Positions 8,484 to 17,244 of a stretch of 64,000 bases of DNA are shown piece after piece; within the stretch, counting starts at the first letter, position 1; each line of letters opens with the position of its first letter. The notes below the pieces were generated by a model. The model was not told where the DNA came from. It saw nothing but the letters and a program-made list of their open reading frames with translations, and did no database searches. Made by a program: the position numbers and the translations under genes. This DNA is from Candidatus Pelagibacter sp. RS39 (lineage in GTDB: Bacteria > Pseudomonadota > Alphaproteobacteria > Pelagibacterales > Pelagibacteraceae). Location of the stretch: the NCBI RefSeq assembly GCF_002101315.1, contig NZ_CP020777.1, positions 310,001-374,000 on the forward strand. Reading direction: 5' to 3'.

Positions 8484-10577
8484 ATGATCAATAAATTCAA
8501 ATTATTAAATCCTGCATTAAGTATTTTATTTGGAATTACATTAACTTTATTATTTGTTGGTCCATCCAATATAGGCTTTGAAAATACTAATTGGTTTAAC
8601 TCTTATGATTTGAAGAGTGATTTACTCGCTTTTAAATTTTTTTATAATGATTCTTGGCGGTTTCCATTAGGATTAAACCCAAATTATGGAGAACTTTCAA
8701 ATTCTATAGTATTTTCTGGAGCTGTTCCAATTCTATCAATTGTATTTAAGTTTTTAAAATTTTTGCTACCTGATAATTTTCATTATTTTACTTTATGGAT
8801 TTTCATATGTTTCTCACTCCAATATTATTTTAGTTTCAAGATTATTTATTATCTAACTAAAAGTAATTCATATTCAGTAGTTTCTAGTGTTTTTTTCTTA
8901 TTATCCCCAATTTTGATTTATAGGTTAAATTTACATTTATCTCTTTGTGCGCATTGGCTAATATTGGCAATTATATATTTAGATCTTAATCAAAATCAAA
9001 AAAACATACTTTTAAAAAAAATTTTTTTAATTGTTATATCATCTTTAATTCATTTTTATTTTACTATCATGTTGATATTTATGAATATTTTTTTTTCTTT
9101 TTTTAATAATAAAACCAAATTTTCAAAAAACTTTTTTAGGGAAAATTTATTAATATTTTTGCTTTTAATTATATCAATGTATTTAGTTGGATATTTTCAT
9201 ATACCGGCAACTGATGCCCTTGGTTTTGGTTTTGGATATTACAAGACTAATTTTTTAAGTTTATTAGACCCTTCTTATTCTATTAATGATATTTCGTGGT
9301 CAATTTTAATTCCGGATATTTATAATAGCACCGGAGAAAAAGAAGGATTTGCGTACTTGGGTTTAGGTGTTCTATGTATGCTTATTTATTTAATCACTAA
9401 AAATTTTAAAAATCCAAAAAAACTCACAATGAACTATAAATATTTCACGTTATGTTCATTCTTATTTTTATTAGCGATTAGCAACAATATTAGTTTAGGT
9501 TCAATTGAGTTGATAAATTTAAATTTACCAAATATTTTGTATGCCCCTTTGAGCGTTATTCGAGCTTCAGGTAGATTGATATGGCCAGTATATTATATAA
9601 TTATAATTTTTATAATTTATAAATTTTACATAATAAAAAAAAAAAATTACTTATTCTTCATTACATTATTCTTAATAATTCAGTTTTTTGACTTTTCTAA
9701 ACCCTTGCATGAAAACTTTGTAAAGGAAAAAAAGATTTATAATAATAATTTAAAAGACCCAATTTGGGAATTTATATCGAAAAATTTTAACAATATTTCT
9801 TCAACTAATATTTCCAATAGATCAACATCATTTGGATTAATTTCAGAATTTTTAATTAATAATAATTTTTACTCTACAAATTACTTTCGCTTAGGAAGAT
9901 ATAATAGAGAGGCGGCGTCAAAATATAGATCAGAATTTATTGAAAATGTTATGAATAAAAAAATTAATAAAGATAATGCCTATATTATTGAAAACCTAGA
10001 TCAACTGAGACATCTAAAAATTTTGTTGAGAGATACTGAACATGGAATTTTTTTCAGAGATGGATTATGGATATTATTACCCAACCAAAAAAAGATGATG
10101 TTAAAAAAAGATATAAGCCAACTAAATTTAATTAAATTATACTCATTAAGAGAAAAAAATATAAGATTATCTCAGAATGATGAAAATGGAATCCTTGGAT
10201 TTGGATGGTCCCATCCCAGTTATGGAAGATCTATAGGTAATACTGGAGTATGGTCAGAGGGTTATTATTCAAGTCTTATTTTTGAGTCAGCAGATTATGA
10301 ATTAGATTCTATGAAAGTTATTTTAAGAAAAGTACTGACTAATAAAAAAAAGGACAACTTAAAAATAAGAATATTTATTAATGGTTTGAAATATAGAGAT
10401 ATATACCTGAACTCAAATAATAAAGAAATAAATATTGATAATTTAAAAGAATATATTGTTAAAGGATCAAACATAATTACTTTTAATATTCTTAATCCAT
10501 TAACACCAAAATCTAGGTTAGAGAGTATTGATGGAAGACTTTTAGGAATACTGGTAGAAAAAGTAATTTTTGAATAG
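8484..10577 (+). CDS. Large membrane protein, DUF6311-like (putative glycan-modifying)
   Basis: 697 residues. About eleven hydrophobic helices occupy residues 10-400, with a first large loop including NTNWFNSYDLKSDLLAFKFF and a conserved FALQYYFSFK-like helix start. The last 250 residues are soluble and beta-rich, ending in a segment with GWSHPSYG and GVWSEG. This arrangement and the early motifs resemble DUF6311 membrane proteins, which resemble GT-C glycosyltransferases and occur in polysaccharide loci. A 12-A homopolymer sits inside the gene at 9635-9646. It converges on the next methyltransferase with a 3-base gap. Function is unknown; family call is moderate. Confidence 0.75.
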   Translation: MINKFKLLNPALSILFGITLTLLFVGPSNIGFENTNWFNSYDLKSDLLAFKFFYNDSWRFPLGLNPNYGELSNSIVFSGAVPILSIVFKFLKFLLPDNFHYFTLWIFICFSLQYYFSFKIIYYLTKSNSYSVVSSVFFLLSPILIYRLNLHLSLCAHWLILAIIYLDLNQNQKNILLKKIFLIVISSLIHFYFTIMLIFMNIFFSFFNNKTKFSKNFFRENLLIFLLLIISMYLVGYFHIPATDALGFGFGYYKTNFLSLLDPSYSINDISWSILIPDIYNSTGEKEGFAYLGLGVLCMLIYLITKNFKNPKKLTMNYKYFTLCSFLFLLAISNNISLGSIELINLNLPNILYAPLSVIRASGRLIWPVYYIIIIFIIYKFYIIKKKNYLFFITLFLIIQFFDFSKPLHENFVKEKKIYNNNLKDPIWEFISKNFNNISSTNISNRSTSFGLISEFLINNNFYSTNYFRLGRYNREAASKYRSEFIENVMNKKINKDNAYIIENLDQLRHLKILLRDTEHGIFFRDGLWILLPNQKKMMLKKDISQLNLIKLYSLREKNIRLSQNDENGILGFGWSHPSYGRSIGNTGVWSEGYYSSLIFESADYELDSMKVILRKVLTNKKKDNLKIRIFINGLKYRDIYLNSNNKEINIDNLKEYIVKGSNIITFNILNPLTPKSRLESIDGRLLGILVEKVIFE

Positions 10578-10580
10578 ATT

Positions 10581-11207
10581 TTATTTTTTCCAGCTCTTGT
10601 ATGTTCCCTTTAAGTCAAAATTCTTATAGTGGAAAATCAATTTAAAACTCATTCTAAAAAAATCATCAGTAATTAAAAAATTGAATTTTTTCATTATATT
10701 TTTATAACCAACATTATCTCGGATGAATTTTCCTCTATCAAAATTAATCATGATTTTGTTTAGAAACTTATTATTATCTTTAATTGGATCTATTGTTAGA
10801 TATTTTGCGTTTGGGTATTTTTGCTCCAGGTAGTTAAATAACTTTATAACAAGATTGTCATCTAAATGATGAATAGCCCCATTAAGAAAAATAAAATCTA
10901 CACTGTTTTTTTCTAAATCTGGAATTTTATCAATGTTTTCTAAATCAGAGTTAATAAAGTTAAATTTAGGATATTTTAATCTAGAGTCTTTTAGATAATT
11001 TTCGTTATTATCAATTCCAGTATAATTTAAAACATCATCATTTATATAATCTAAAACAAAGCTATCACCACAACATAAATCTAGAATATTTACTTTTTCA
11101 TTTTGATTGAAAATATATTTGATGAATTTATAATCATCCTGATTTTTTCTTATTATTTTTTGATATAATCTGTAAAAAAATTTAAATTTTAATATAAAAT
11201 TTTTCAT
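10581..11207 (-). CDS. Class I SAM-dependent methyltransferase (second)
   Basis: 208 residues. Motif I appears as NILDLCCGDSFVLDYI, followed by YTGIDNNENYL (acidic residue for the ribose), FINSDLENI and a DFIFLNGAIHHLDD motif, the order expected of a Rossmann methyltransferase. The C-terminal third has an unusual basic/aromatic tail (YKNFDLKGTYKSW). It starts one base inside the preceding glycosyltransferase stop (both include position 11207), so the two are translationally coupled. This pairing suggests methylation of a lipid-linked sugar or polyprenyl-sugar made by the same module; that is inference. Confidence 0.82.
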   Translation of the reverse strand: MKNFILKFKFFYRLYQKIIRKNQDDYKFIKYIFNQNEKVNILDLCCGDSFVLDYINDDVLNYTGIDNNENYLKDSRLKYPKFNFINSDLENIDKIPDLEKNSVDFIFLNGAIHHLDDNLVIKLFNYLEQKYPNAKYLTIDPIKDNNKFLNKIMINFDRGKFIRDNVGYKNIMKKFNFLITDDFFRMSFKLIFHYKNFDLKGTYKSWKK

Positions 11208-11923
11208 TAATTATCTCTTTTTAGTTTTATTTTTAAAATATCAAAAAACATCAATGGCATGTCATAGAATATATTTAGTTTACTTCCATTTTTATGAACC
11301 CAAGTTGTGGGCAACTCTTTAATTTCAATTTTTTTTTCATTCAACAATAAAATTAACTCTACATCAAAAGAAAATCTATATGAGTTTATTTTTTTAAAAA
11401 CTGATTTAGCGTAGTTTTTATTAAATAATTTGAAACCACACTGAGTATCTTTTATCTTAATATCAAATAATAAATAAATAACTATATTAAAAAAAAACCC
11501 CAGAAATCTTCTTACATTAGATGTTTTTATTTTTGACGAAAAATGTTTTCGAGATGCAAAATAAGCAACTTTATTTTTTATTATGAATTTTTTTTTCTCC
11601 CAAATATCAACTTGATCAGGTTTGACGGACATATCTAAGTCACAAATTAAAATCCATTTTTTTTTTGATTTCGATACACCTTTTTTGATTGCAAAACCCT
11701 TACCAATATTTTTTCTATAATAAACATATTTTATTAATTTTTTTTTTTTAAATTTTGAGATAAAATTTTTGATTATTTTGTCAGATTGATCATTACTTCC
11801 ATCATTAACAAAGATTACTTCAGAATTTTTTTTTTTAGATAAGAACTTTTTAATAATTTTTAGGCTATCATTTAACCTATTTGCTTCGTTATAAAGAGGT
11901 ATTATTAAAGATAAATTGTCCAC
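11207..11923 (-). CDS. Glycosyltransferase family 2 (polyprenyl-phosphate sugar transferase-like)
   Basis: 238 residues with the GT-A fold of family 2: N-terminal LIIPLYNEANRL, FVNDGSNDQSD (nucleotide-sugar contact), the DLDMS metal-binding motif near residue 96, and an FSFDVELILL segment typical of the dolichyl-phosphate glucose/mannose synthase branch. It would put a sugar from a nucleotide donor on a polyprenyl phosphate at the inner membrane face, feeding membrane glycosyltransferases such as the DUF6311-like neighbour. A 12-A run (on the coding strand) lies at 11738-11749 and an 11-A run at 11826-11836. The sugar is not predictable. Confidence 0.87.
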   Translation of the reverse strand: MDNLSLIIPLYNEANRLNDSLKIIKKFLSKKKNSEVIFVNDGSNDQSDKIIKNFISKFKKKKLIKYVYYRKNIGKGFAIKKGVSKSKKKWILICDLDMSVKPDQVDIWEKKKFIIKNKVAYFASRKHFSSKIKTSNVRRFLGFFFNIVIYLLFDIKIKDTQCGFKLFNKNYAKSVFKKINSYRFSFDVELILLLNEKKIEIKELPTTWVHKNGSKLNIFYDMPLMFFDILKIKLKRDN

Positions 11924-11969
11924 GATGTATATTAAAAGATATTTTAAAAAAAGTTAATTTTATATTAAT

Positions 11970-12046
<77 letters not shown>

Positions 12047-12052
12047 ATATAT

Positions 12053-12259
12053 TTAAATTCTATTTCTTAGCTTGTTGAGTTTTTTTACTCTTTTAATGTT
12101 TTCTTGCAAAATTCTCTTCTTTTTTTCCGAGGGTTTCTCGTAAGTGTTTTTAAGTTTTATTATTTTAAAAAAACCGTCTCTTTGGAGTTTTCTTTTTAAA
12201 ACTCTAAGAGCTTGTTCCACATTGTTATCTTTTACTTCTATTTTAATAACTACCTCCAA
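12053..12259 (-). CDS. rpsU: 30S ribosomal protein S21
   Basis: 68 residues, basic, starting MEVVIKIEVKDNNVEQALRVLKRK, which matches bacterial S21, followed by KLQRDG and a Lys/Arg-rich C-terminal helix. S21 sits near the anti-Shine-Dalgarno region of the small subunit and helps initiation. It comes after trcR (57 bases) and precedes tRNA-fMet by 6 bases, both on the minus strand. The length is normal for alphaproteobacteria. Secure. Confidence 0.94.
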   Translation of the reverse strand: MEVVIKIEVKDNNVEQALRVLKRKLQRDGFFKIIKLKNTYEKPSEKKKRILQENIKRVKKLNKLRNRI

Positions 12260-12316
12260 AAAAATGGTTAGTTAGCATTTTTAAAATTTTATGTCCATAA
12301 GTTTTATCTGATAGGC

Positions 12317-12886
12317 TCATTGGTTCTTTAAGGCTTTTTCTTTCTCTTTTTTCTCTCTCTTTATTCTTCTTTGAGCTTTTTCATCTGCTTCAATTAAATC
12401 TTTTTGTGAAAAAAGACCTAGGGCTACTGGATCTTTTGAATTTAGATTATTAAAATTCCAATAACTTTTGTTTCTTATAGATGTGACAGAATTTTTAGTC
12501 ATACCAATTAATTTTGCAATTTGGGAATCTTTTAATTGAGAATAATTTTTAATTAACCATAAAGCAGAATCTGGTTTGTCTTGTCTTTTAGATAACGGAA
12601 TGTATTTTTTGTTTTTTTTTTCAGAATATGATATTTCAACATCAGTATTTTGAATTTGCAAGGGTCTGTCCTCATCATTTGCAGATAAATTTATTTCATC
12701 TCTAGTGAGCTGACCAGCAATTATAGGATTATATCCTTTAATGCCTTTAGCTACTTCTCCATCAGCAATTCCTTGAACTTCAACAACATGCAGTTTACAA
12801 AATTCAGCAATTTGTTTAAATGTTAGAGTAGTATTTTCTACAAGCCAAACAGCTGTTGCCATCGGCATTAATGGTGCGTTAGACAT
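12317..12886 (-). CDS. trcR: TrcR/DUF1013 family transcriptional regulator
   Basis: 189 residues with an N-terminal PLMPMATAVWLVENTTLTFKQIAEFC segment (residues 5-30) and a second, related WLIKNYSQLKDSQIAKLIGMTKNSVTSIR stretch around 106-134: two helix-turn-helix-like repeats. This is the alphaproteobacterial DUF1013 family, named TrcR in Caulobacter as a cell-cycle transcription regulator associated with RNA polymerase. The C-terminus is highly charged. It lies 3 bases after rpmE in the translation-linked operon. Family call is strong; function in this organism is inferred from that work. Confidence 0.88.
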   Translation of the reverse strand: MSNAPLMPMATAVWLVENTTLTFKQIAEFCKLHVVEVQGIADGEVAKGIKGYNPIIAGQLTRDEINLSANDEDRPLQIQNTDVEISYSEKKNKKYIPLSKRQDKPDSALWLIKNYSQLKDSQIAKLIGMTKNSVTSIRNKSYWNFNNLNSKDPVALGLFSQKDLIEADEKAQRRIKREKKEKEKALKNQ

Positions 12887-12889
12887 TAA

Positions 12890-13114
12890 TTACTTTTCAC
12901 TTTTAAAGTTTTGGAATTTTTTGTTAAATTTACTTATTCTTCCTTTATCCATCAATTTTTGTTTCCCCCCAGTCCATGCAGAATGAGACTTTGGATCAAT
13001 CTCCAATTTTAGCAAATCACCTTCTTTTCCCCAAGTTGACTTAGTTTCAAATTGAGTACCGTCAGTCATCTCGACTTTAATTGAGTGATAATTTGGATGA
13101 ATTTTTTTTTTCAT
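12890..13114 (-). CDS. rpmE: 50S ribosomal protein L31
   Basis: 74 residues starting [32 protein letters not shown], the standard L31 pattern with the alphaproteobacterial form that has no Cys zinc ligands in the N-terminal half. It contains the conserved SHSAWTGG motif. It lies 35 bases after suhB and is directly followed by trcR in the minus-strand operon. Secure. Confidence 0.95.
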   Translation of the reverse strand: MKKKIHPNYHSIKVEMTDGTQFETKSTWGKEGDLLKLEIDPKSHSAWTGGKQKLMDKGRISKFNKKFQNFKSEK

Positions 13115-13149
13115 TTGGAGACTTATAGCAAAAGTTTTTTTTAAAACAA

Positions 13150-13893
13150 TTAAAAGTTGCTTATTTTTTTGATGAATTTATCATTAATATTAGGACTTGA
13201 TGCTATCACATTTAAATTTTTATGACTATTGAGGTCAATATCATTTATTACGCCACCAGCCTCCTGAAGGATAATTAATCCAGCAGCTATATCCCAAAGA
13301 TTAAGATTATTCTGGCAATATCCATCATATCTTCCCGAAGCAACATAAGCTAGATCTAAAGCTGCACAACCAGATTTTCTTGTAGAAATTTCATTTATGG
13401 AATTATATTTTTTTCCACCTGTTGCAAATAAACAATCTGACAACTCATTTTTTTTGGAAACTCTAATTCGTTCATTGTTAAAAAAAGCACCGTTATTTTT
13501 TTCTGCATAAAACATTTCATTTTTAATAGGATCAAAAATCAAACCAGATTTAATTTCATTATTTGACATTAAACCAATCGAAATAGCAAAATGAGGTATA
13601 CCATGTAAGAAATTAATAGTTCCATCTATAGGATCGATAATCCAAGTATTTTTAATGTCTTTATTTTTTTCAAAACCGATTTCTTCACTTAAAATTGAAA
13701 AATTTGGTTTCCCCTTTTTCAGCTCGTCTATAATTATTTTTTCAGCTTTCAAATCTGCATTAGTTACAAAATCTGAGGGTCCCTTTTTTTTTACTTGAAG
13801 TTTTTCAATTTCACCAAAATCTCTGATTAATATCTTTGATGCTTTTTCAGAAGCCTTGATCATAATGTTTAGGTTAGCAGAAATTGAATTCAT
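13150..13893 (-). CDS. suhB: Inositol monophosphatase family protein (SuhB-like)
   Basis: 247 residues. The metal-binding signature is complete: LSEEIGFE, then [15 protein letters not shown] (about residues 83-97) and LWDIAAG near residue 200. The family hydrolyses inositol phosphate or related sugar phosphates, and in bacteria SuhB also helps rRNA antitermination. An internal Met at residue 11 is a possible alternative start. It lies 2 bases after efp and 35 before rpmE, among translation genes, which fits the SuhB rRNA role. Substrate is not determined by sequence. Confidence 0.88.
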   Translation of the reverse strand: MNSISANLNIMIKASEKASKILIRDFGEIEKLQVKKKGPSDFVTNADLKAEKIIIDELKKGKPNFSILSEEIGFEKNKDIKNTWIIDPIDGTINFLHGIPHFAISIGLMSNNEIKSGLIFDPIKNEMFYAEKNNGAFFNNERIRVSKKNELSDCLFATGGKKYNSINEISTRKSGCAALDLAYVASGRYDGYCQNNLNLWDIAAGLIILQEAGGVINDIDLNSHKNLNVIASSPNINDKFIKKISNF

Positions 13894-13895
13894 AA

Positions 13896-14456
13896 TTAAT
13901 TTTTCTTAATATATTCAAGGTTTCTTGTATCTATAATCACTTCATCACCAACTTCAATAAAAGGAGGTACCTGAACATTCAAACCATTATTTAGGATTGC
14001 TGGTTTATAAGATGATGAAACAGTTTGTCCCTTTAAAGCTGCGTCAGTTGTTTCTATTTTACATATTACTTGCTTTGGCAAATCTACTGAAATAGGTAGC
14101 TCGTTATAAAAGCTGACAGAAACTTCTAGATTTTCAGTTAACAATTTTCCCTTCTCACCAATTAAACTTTTTTTAATTTCAATTTGCTCGAATGATTTTG
14201 GTTCCATAAAAAAATAGTTATTTTCATCTTCATATAAATAGTTATAGTTGACTTCATCTAATGATGCTTTTTCAACAGTTTCACTTGATCTAAATCTTTC
14301 ATTTAATTTTGTATTTTTATTTAAACTTTTCATCTCAACCTGTGCAAATGCTCCTCCTTTTCCGGGCTTTACATGTTGGGTTTTTAGTACTTGCCACAAG
14401 TCATTTTTATGCTCTAGAAGCATACCCACTCTAATTTCTCCAGCATTTATTTTCAT
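13896..14456 (-). CDS. efp: Elongation factor P
   Basis: 186 residues in three domains. The KOW-like N-domain carries KPGKGGAFAQVE, with the tip lysine of PGKGG (about residue 33) that is modified by EpmA/EpmB-type beta-lysylation in many bacteria; no epm gene is seen here. The C-terminal signature VSSSYKPA and the GQTVSS motif are present. EF-P relieves ribosome stalling at polyproline. It overlaps thiE by 4 bases upstream and precedes suhB by 2 bases. Secure. Confidence 0.96.
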   Translation of the reverse strand: MKINAGEIRVGMLLEHKNDLWQVLKTQHVKPGKGGAFAQVEMKSLNKNTKLNERFRSSETVEKASLDEVNYNYLYEDENNYFFMEPKSFEQIEIKKSLIGEKGKLLTENLEVSVSFYNELPISVDLPKQVICKIETTDAALKGQTVSSSYKPAILNNGLNVQVPPFIEVGDEVIIDTRNLEYIKKN

Positions 14457-15067
14457 TTTAAAATCTTAATTGCTTCTATTGGTTTTAATCTATCGTTATT
14501 CCAAATGTAGCCTGAAATAGCTAAAAAGTTTGCTTTATTCAATAAAAGATTTTTATAATTACTAGAATTAATTCCACCAATAGCAACCACAGGAGTTTTT
14601 GTGATTTTTTTGACTTTTCTGAGCAAATTAATTGAGGCTCTGTATTTTATTTTTTTGGTTTTTGAATTATTAAAAGCCCCTAAGGCTATATAGTCAGCTT
14701 TATTTCTAACAGCAATTTTTGATAATTTTATAGAGTTATGACAGGTAACACCTATTATCTTATTGCCAATTAATTTTCTTGCTTTAATAATGTTCATATC
14801 TTTTTGACCTAAGTGACAACCATCAGCATTTAATTTCTTAGCGATAAAAACATCATCATTAATCAGGAATTTGACATTAAATCTTTTACAAATTTTCATA
14901 ATTTTTCTTCCGACGATTAATTTTTTTTTACGAGATCCTTTTTTAAGTCGCAACTGGAAAAAACTAACTTTTTTTTGTTGAAGGACCATAATTAAATCTT
15001 GATAGAATGACTTATAAATTTTGATTGGTGAAATGAGATAAATAAATTTTTTTCTATTAATTCTCAA
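14453..15067 (-). CDS. thiE: Thiamine-phosphate synthase (ThiE-like)
   Basis: 204 residues of TIM-barrel ThiE type: FFQLRLKKGS near residue 36, INDDVFIA, DGCHLGQKD, IIGVTCHNS, a GAFNNSKTKK segment in place of the usual GP.F.T.TK phosphate loop, and PVVAIGGINSSN. It joins HMP-pyrophosphate and thiazole phosphate to thiamine phosphate. It is basic and slightly divergent; a TenI-type aminase role cannot be fully excluded. It overlaps fba by 11 bases and efp by 4. The window also has thiD (33.85 kb), but no thiC. Confidence 0.82.
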   Translation of the reverse strand: MRINRKKFIYLISPIKIYKSFYQDLIMVLQQKKVSFFQLRLKKGSRKKKLIVGRKIMKICKRFNVKFLINDDVFIAKKLNADGCHLGQKDMNIIKARKLIGNKIIGVTCHNSIKLSKIAVRNKADYIALGAFNNSKTKKIKYRASINLLRKVKKITKTPVVAIGGINSSNYKNLLLNKANFLAISGYIWNNDRLKPIEAIKILK

Positions 15068-16064
15068 GTTCTTTAGACCATTTGCCCTGAGCAGCTAAAG
15101 AATTCATTTTTGCTCTTTGGTTAAAAATTTTTTGAGTTCCTTCAACATTTTTTGTGTCTTGGGACCATAATTTTAACGCGCTTTGCTGAAGAGCTCGTCC
15201 ATAAGAATAGCTCATTATAAAGTTGGTATCATTGTATTTATTAATTAGATTTAAATTTTCTGTTGCCTCAATTTCTGATTGCCCACCAGATAAAAATGCT
15301 ATTCCTGGTACCTCTGATGGAACAGAGGCTTTTAAACATTTAAGAGTTAACTTTGCCACTTCTTCATTCGATATCTTGTTTTTACATTTATTACCATCTA
15401 AAATCATATTTGGCTTTAATATAATTCCTTTCAAATCAACTTTATGTAAGATTAATTCTTCAAAACATTTTTTTATTACTTCGGAAGTCTTTTCATAACA
15501 TTCTTTTGCTGAATGATCTCCATCCATCAAGACTTCAGGCTCAACAATTGGAACCATATTACATTCTTGAACTAATGCAGAGTATCTAGCTAATGCATGT
15601 GCATTAGATTGAATTGAAAGTTTACTTGGATGTTCTTTTGATATGTTATAAACACCTCTCCATTTTGTAAACTTGGCTCCTAATTTATAATATTCTTTTA
15701 ATCTCTCTCTTAATCCATCCAAACCCTCAGTAATTTTTTCATTCGTTGAACCAGCTAAAACTTTTGCTCCTGTATCAACTTTAATACCCGGGGTACTGCC
15801 CATTGCAGAAATTAATTCTGGGATTTTATTTTTTTTTGAGGTAATTTGTTTTATTGTTTCATCGTATAAAATTACACCTCCTATATACTCAGTCATACCA
15901 GAAGCACTAAACAATGTTTCTCTGAATAATAAACGGTTTTTAGCTGTTGATTGAACTTTAACTGATTCCAATCTTTTAGTCATGGTAGTAGTACTCTCAT
16001 CAGCTGCAAGTATACCTTTTCCATTGTTAAGTATTTTTAAAGCAATGTTATTTAATTCTGACAT
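15057..16064 (-). CDS. Fructose-bisphosphate aldolase, class I
   Basis: 335 residues of the metal-free class I aldolase family: GILAADEST near residue 17, KWRGVY near 134, EPEVLMDGDH, and ILKPNM with the Schiff-base lysine at about 217, then FLSGGQSE. It interconverts fructose 1,6-bisphosphate with two triose phosphates. It sits in a tkt-gap-pgk-fba run, where a class II enzyme is more usual in proteobacteria. In a cell without an obvious phosphofructokinase here the gluconeogenic direction is plausible. Secure as to class. Confidence 0.95.
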   Translation of the reverse strand: MSELNNIALKILNNGKGILAADESTTTMTKRLESVKVQSTAKNRLLFRETLFSASGMTEYIGGVILYDETIKQITSKKNKIPELISAMGSTPGIKVDTGAKVLAGSTNEKITEGLDGLRERLKEYYKLGAKFTKWRGVYNISKEHPSKLSIQSNAHALARYSALVQECNMVPIVEPEVLMDGDHSAKECYEKTSEVIKKCFEELILHKVDLKGIILKPNMILDGNKCKNKISNEEVAKLTLKCLKASVPSEVPGIAFLSGGQSEIEATENLNLINKYNDTNFIMSYSYGRALQQSALKLWSQDTKNVEGTQKIFNQRAKMNSLAAQGKWSKELEN

Positions 16065-16065
16065 A

Positions 16066-17244
16066 TTAACTTAAAGCTTTTATACCAGGTAACTCTTTTC
16101 CTTCAAGATATTCTAAAAACGCTCCACCAGCAGTTGAAACAAAATTAAAACTATCTATTAATTTAATTTTATTGATAAGAGCTATTGTATCTCCGCCTCC
16201 TACAACTGAGTAAAGTGAGTTATTTTTATTTTTTTTTGTAATAGCCTTTGCAATTTCGTAACTGCCATTAGCAAAATTTGGATTTTCAAAATAACCTGCT
16301 GGTCCGTTCCAAAGAACAGTTTTACTATTTTCAATAATACTTTTTATCTTGTCTAAGGTCTTAGGACCAATATCCAAAATGATATCATTATCTTGAATAT
16401 TATTAAGTTCTTTAACTTGAGGTTCATCATCTAAATTTTTTCCAATTAACACATCATCTGGGAAAATAATTTTACAAGAATAATTTTTTAAAGTTTCAAA
16501 AATTTCTTTGATCATTAGATCACAATTTTCCTCTCTAATTGACTTACCTATTTGGTTTCCTTTGTATTTAATAATGTTATTAGCCATTCCACCAACAATG
16601 ATAAGATTATCAAATTTAGATATTAAATTTTTGATTATTCCAATTTTTGTTGAAATTTTTGAACCCCCAATAATACAAGTGATCGGTTTTTTGATTTCTG
16701 ACGTAACTTTTTTTAAAGCTCTAATTTCAGTTTCTAACTGTAAGCCTGCAAAAGATGGAAGAAATTCAGTAATTTTGCTGACAGAGGCGTGAGCTCTATG
16801 AGAGCAAGAAAAAGCATCGTTTACATACAAATCAGCAAGTTTAGCTAAATGTTTTGCGAAATTTGTGTCATTTTTTTCTTCCTCTTCATAAAATCTAATA
16901 TTCTCTAAAAAAACTATTTGGTCGTTAGGGTCTTCAAACAAATCCTCTTTTTCTAATTTAAAAATATCTTCTTTTATTAATCTTATTTTTCTATTCATTT
17001 TTTTTTCAATATTTTCACAAATTGGTTTAAGTGAGAGATCTGTAATTATTCTTCCCTTTGGTCGTCCTACATGAGAAATTATTATAATTTTTGATTGTTC
17101 TTTAATTAAAAAATTTATGATTGGAATAACCTTATTTATTCTTGTTTCGTCAGTAATTGACCCATTTTTGAGCGGGACATTCAAATCCAATCTTAACAAA
17201 ACCATTTTCTTATTAAGATTTTTTAGGACTTTTATACTATTCAT
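16066..17244 (-). CDS. pgk: Phosphoglycerate kinase
   Basis: 392 residues, the usual length. Seen: LLRLDLNVPL near residue 16, VSHVGRPKG, FLENIRFYEEEE, SHRAHASV, GGSKISTK, and the ATP-site WNGPAGYFE and VGGGDT near the C-terminus. It interconverts 1,3-bisphosphoglycerate and 3-phosphoglycerate, coupled to ADP/ATP. Its first base is the last base of the gap stop codon region (both include 17244), and it ends one base before fba starts, so the glycolytic genes are tightly coupled. Secure. Confidence 0.97.
   Translation of the reverse strand: MNSIKVLKNLNKKMVLLRLDLNVPLKNGSITDETRINKVIPIINFLIKEQSKIIIISHVGRPKGRIITDLSLKPICENIEKKMNRKIRLIKEDIFKLEKEDLFEDPNDQIVFLENIRFYEEEEKNDTNFAKHLAKLADLYVNDAFSCSHRAHASVSKITEFLPSFAGLQLETEIRALKKVTSEIKKPITCIIGGSKISTKIGIIKNLISKFDNLIIVGGMANNIIKYKGNQIGKSIREENCDLMIKEIFETLKNYSCKIIFPDDVLIGKNLDDEPQVKELNNIQDNDIILDIGPKTLDKIKSIIENSKTVLWNGPAGYFENPNFANGSYEIAKAITKKNKNNSLYSVVGGGDTIALINKIKLIDSFNFVSTAGGAFLEYLEGKELPGIKALS

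Noticed and set aside
11924-11969. Possible att site beside tRNA-fMet
   Set aside because: No copy of the tRNA 3' end was seen at the other edge of the islet (about 7.76 kb), so integration at the tRNA is not supported.
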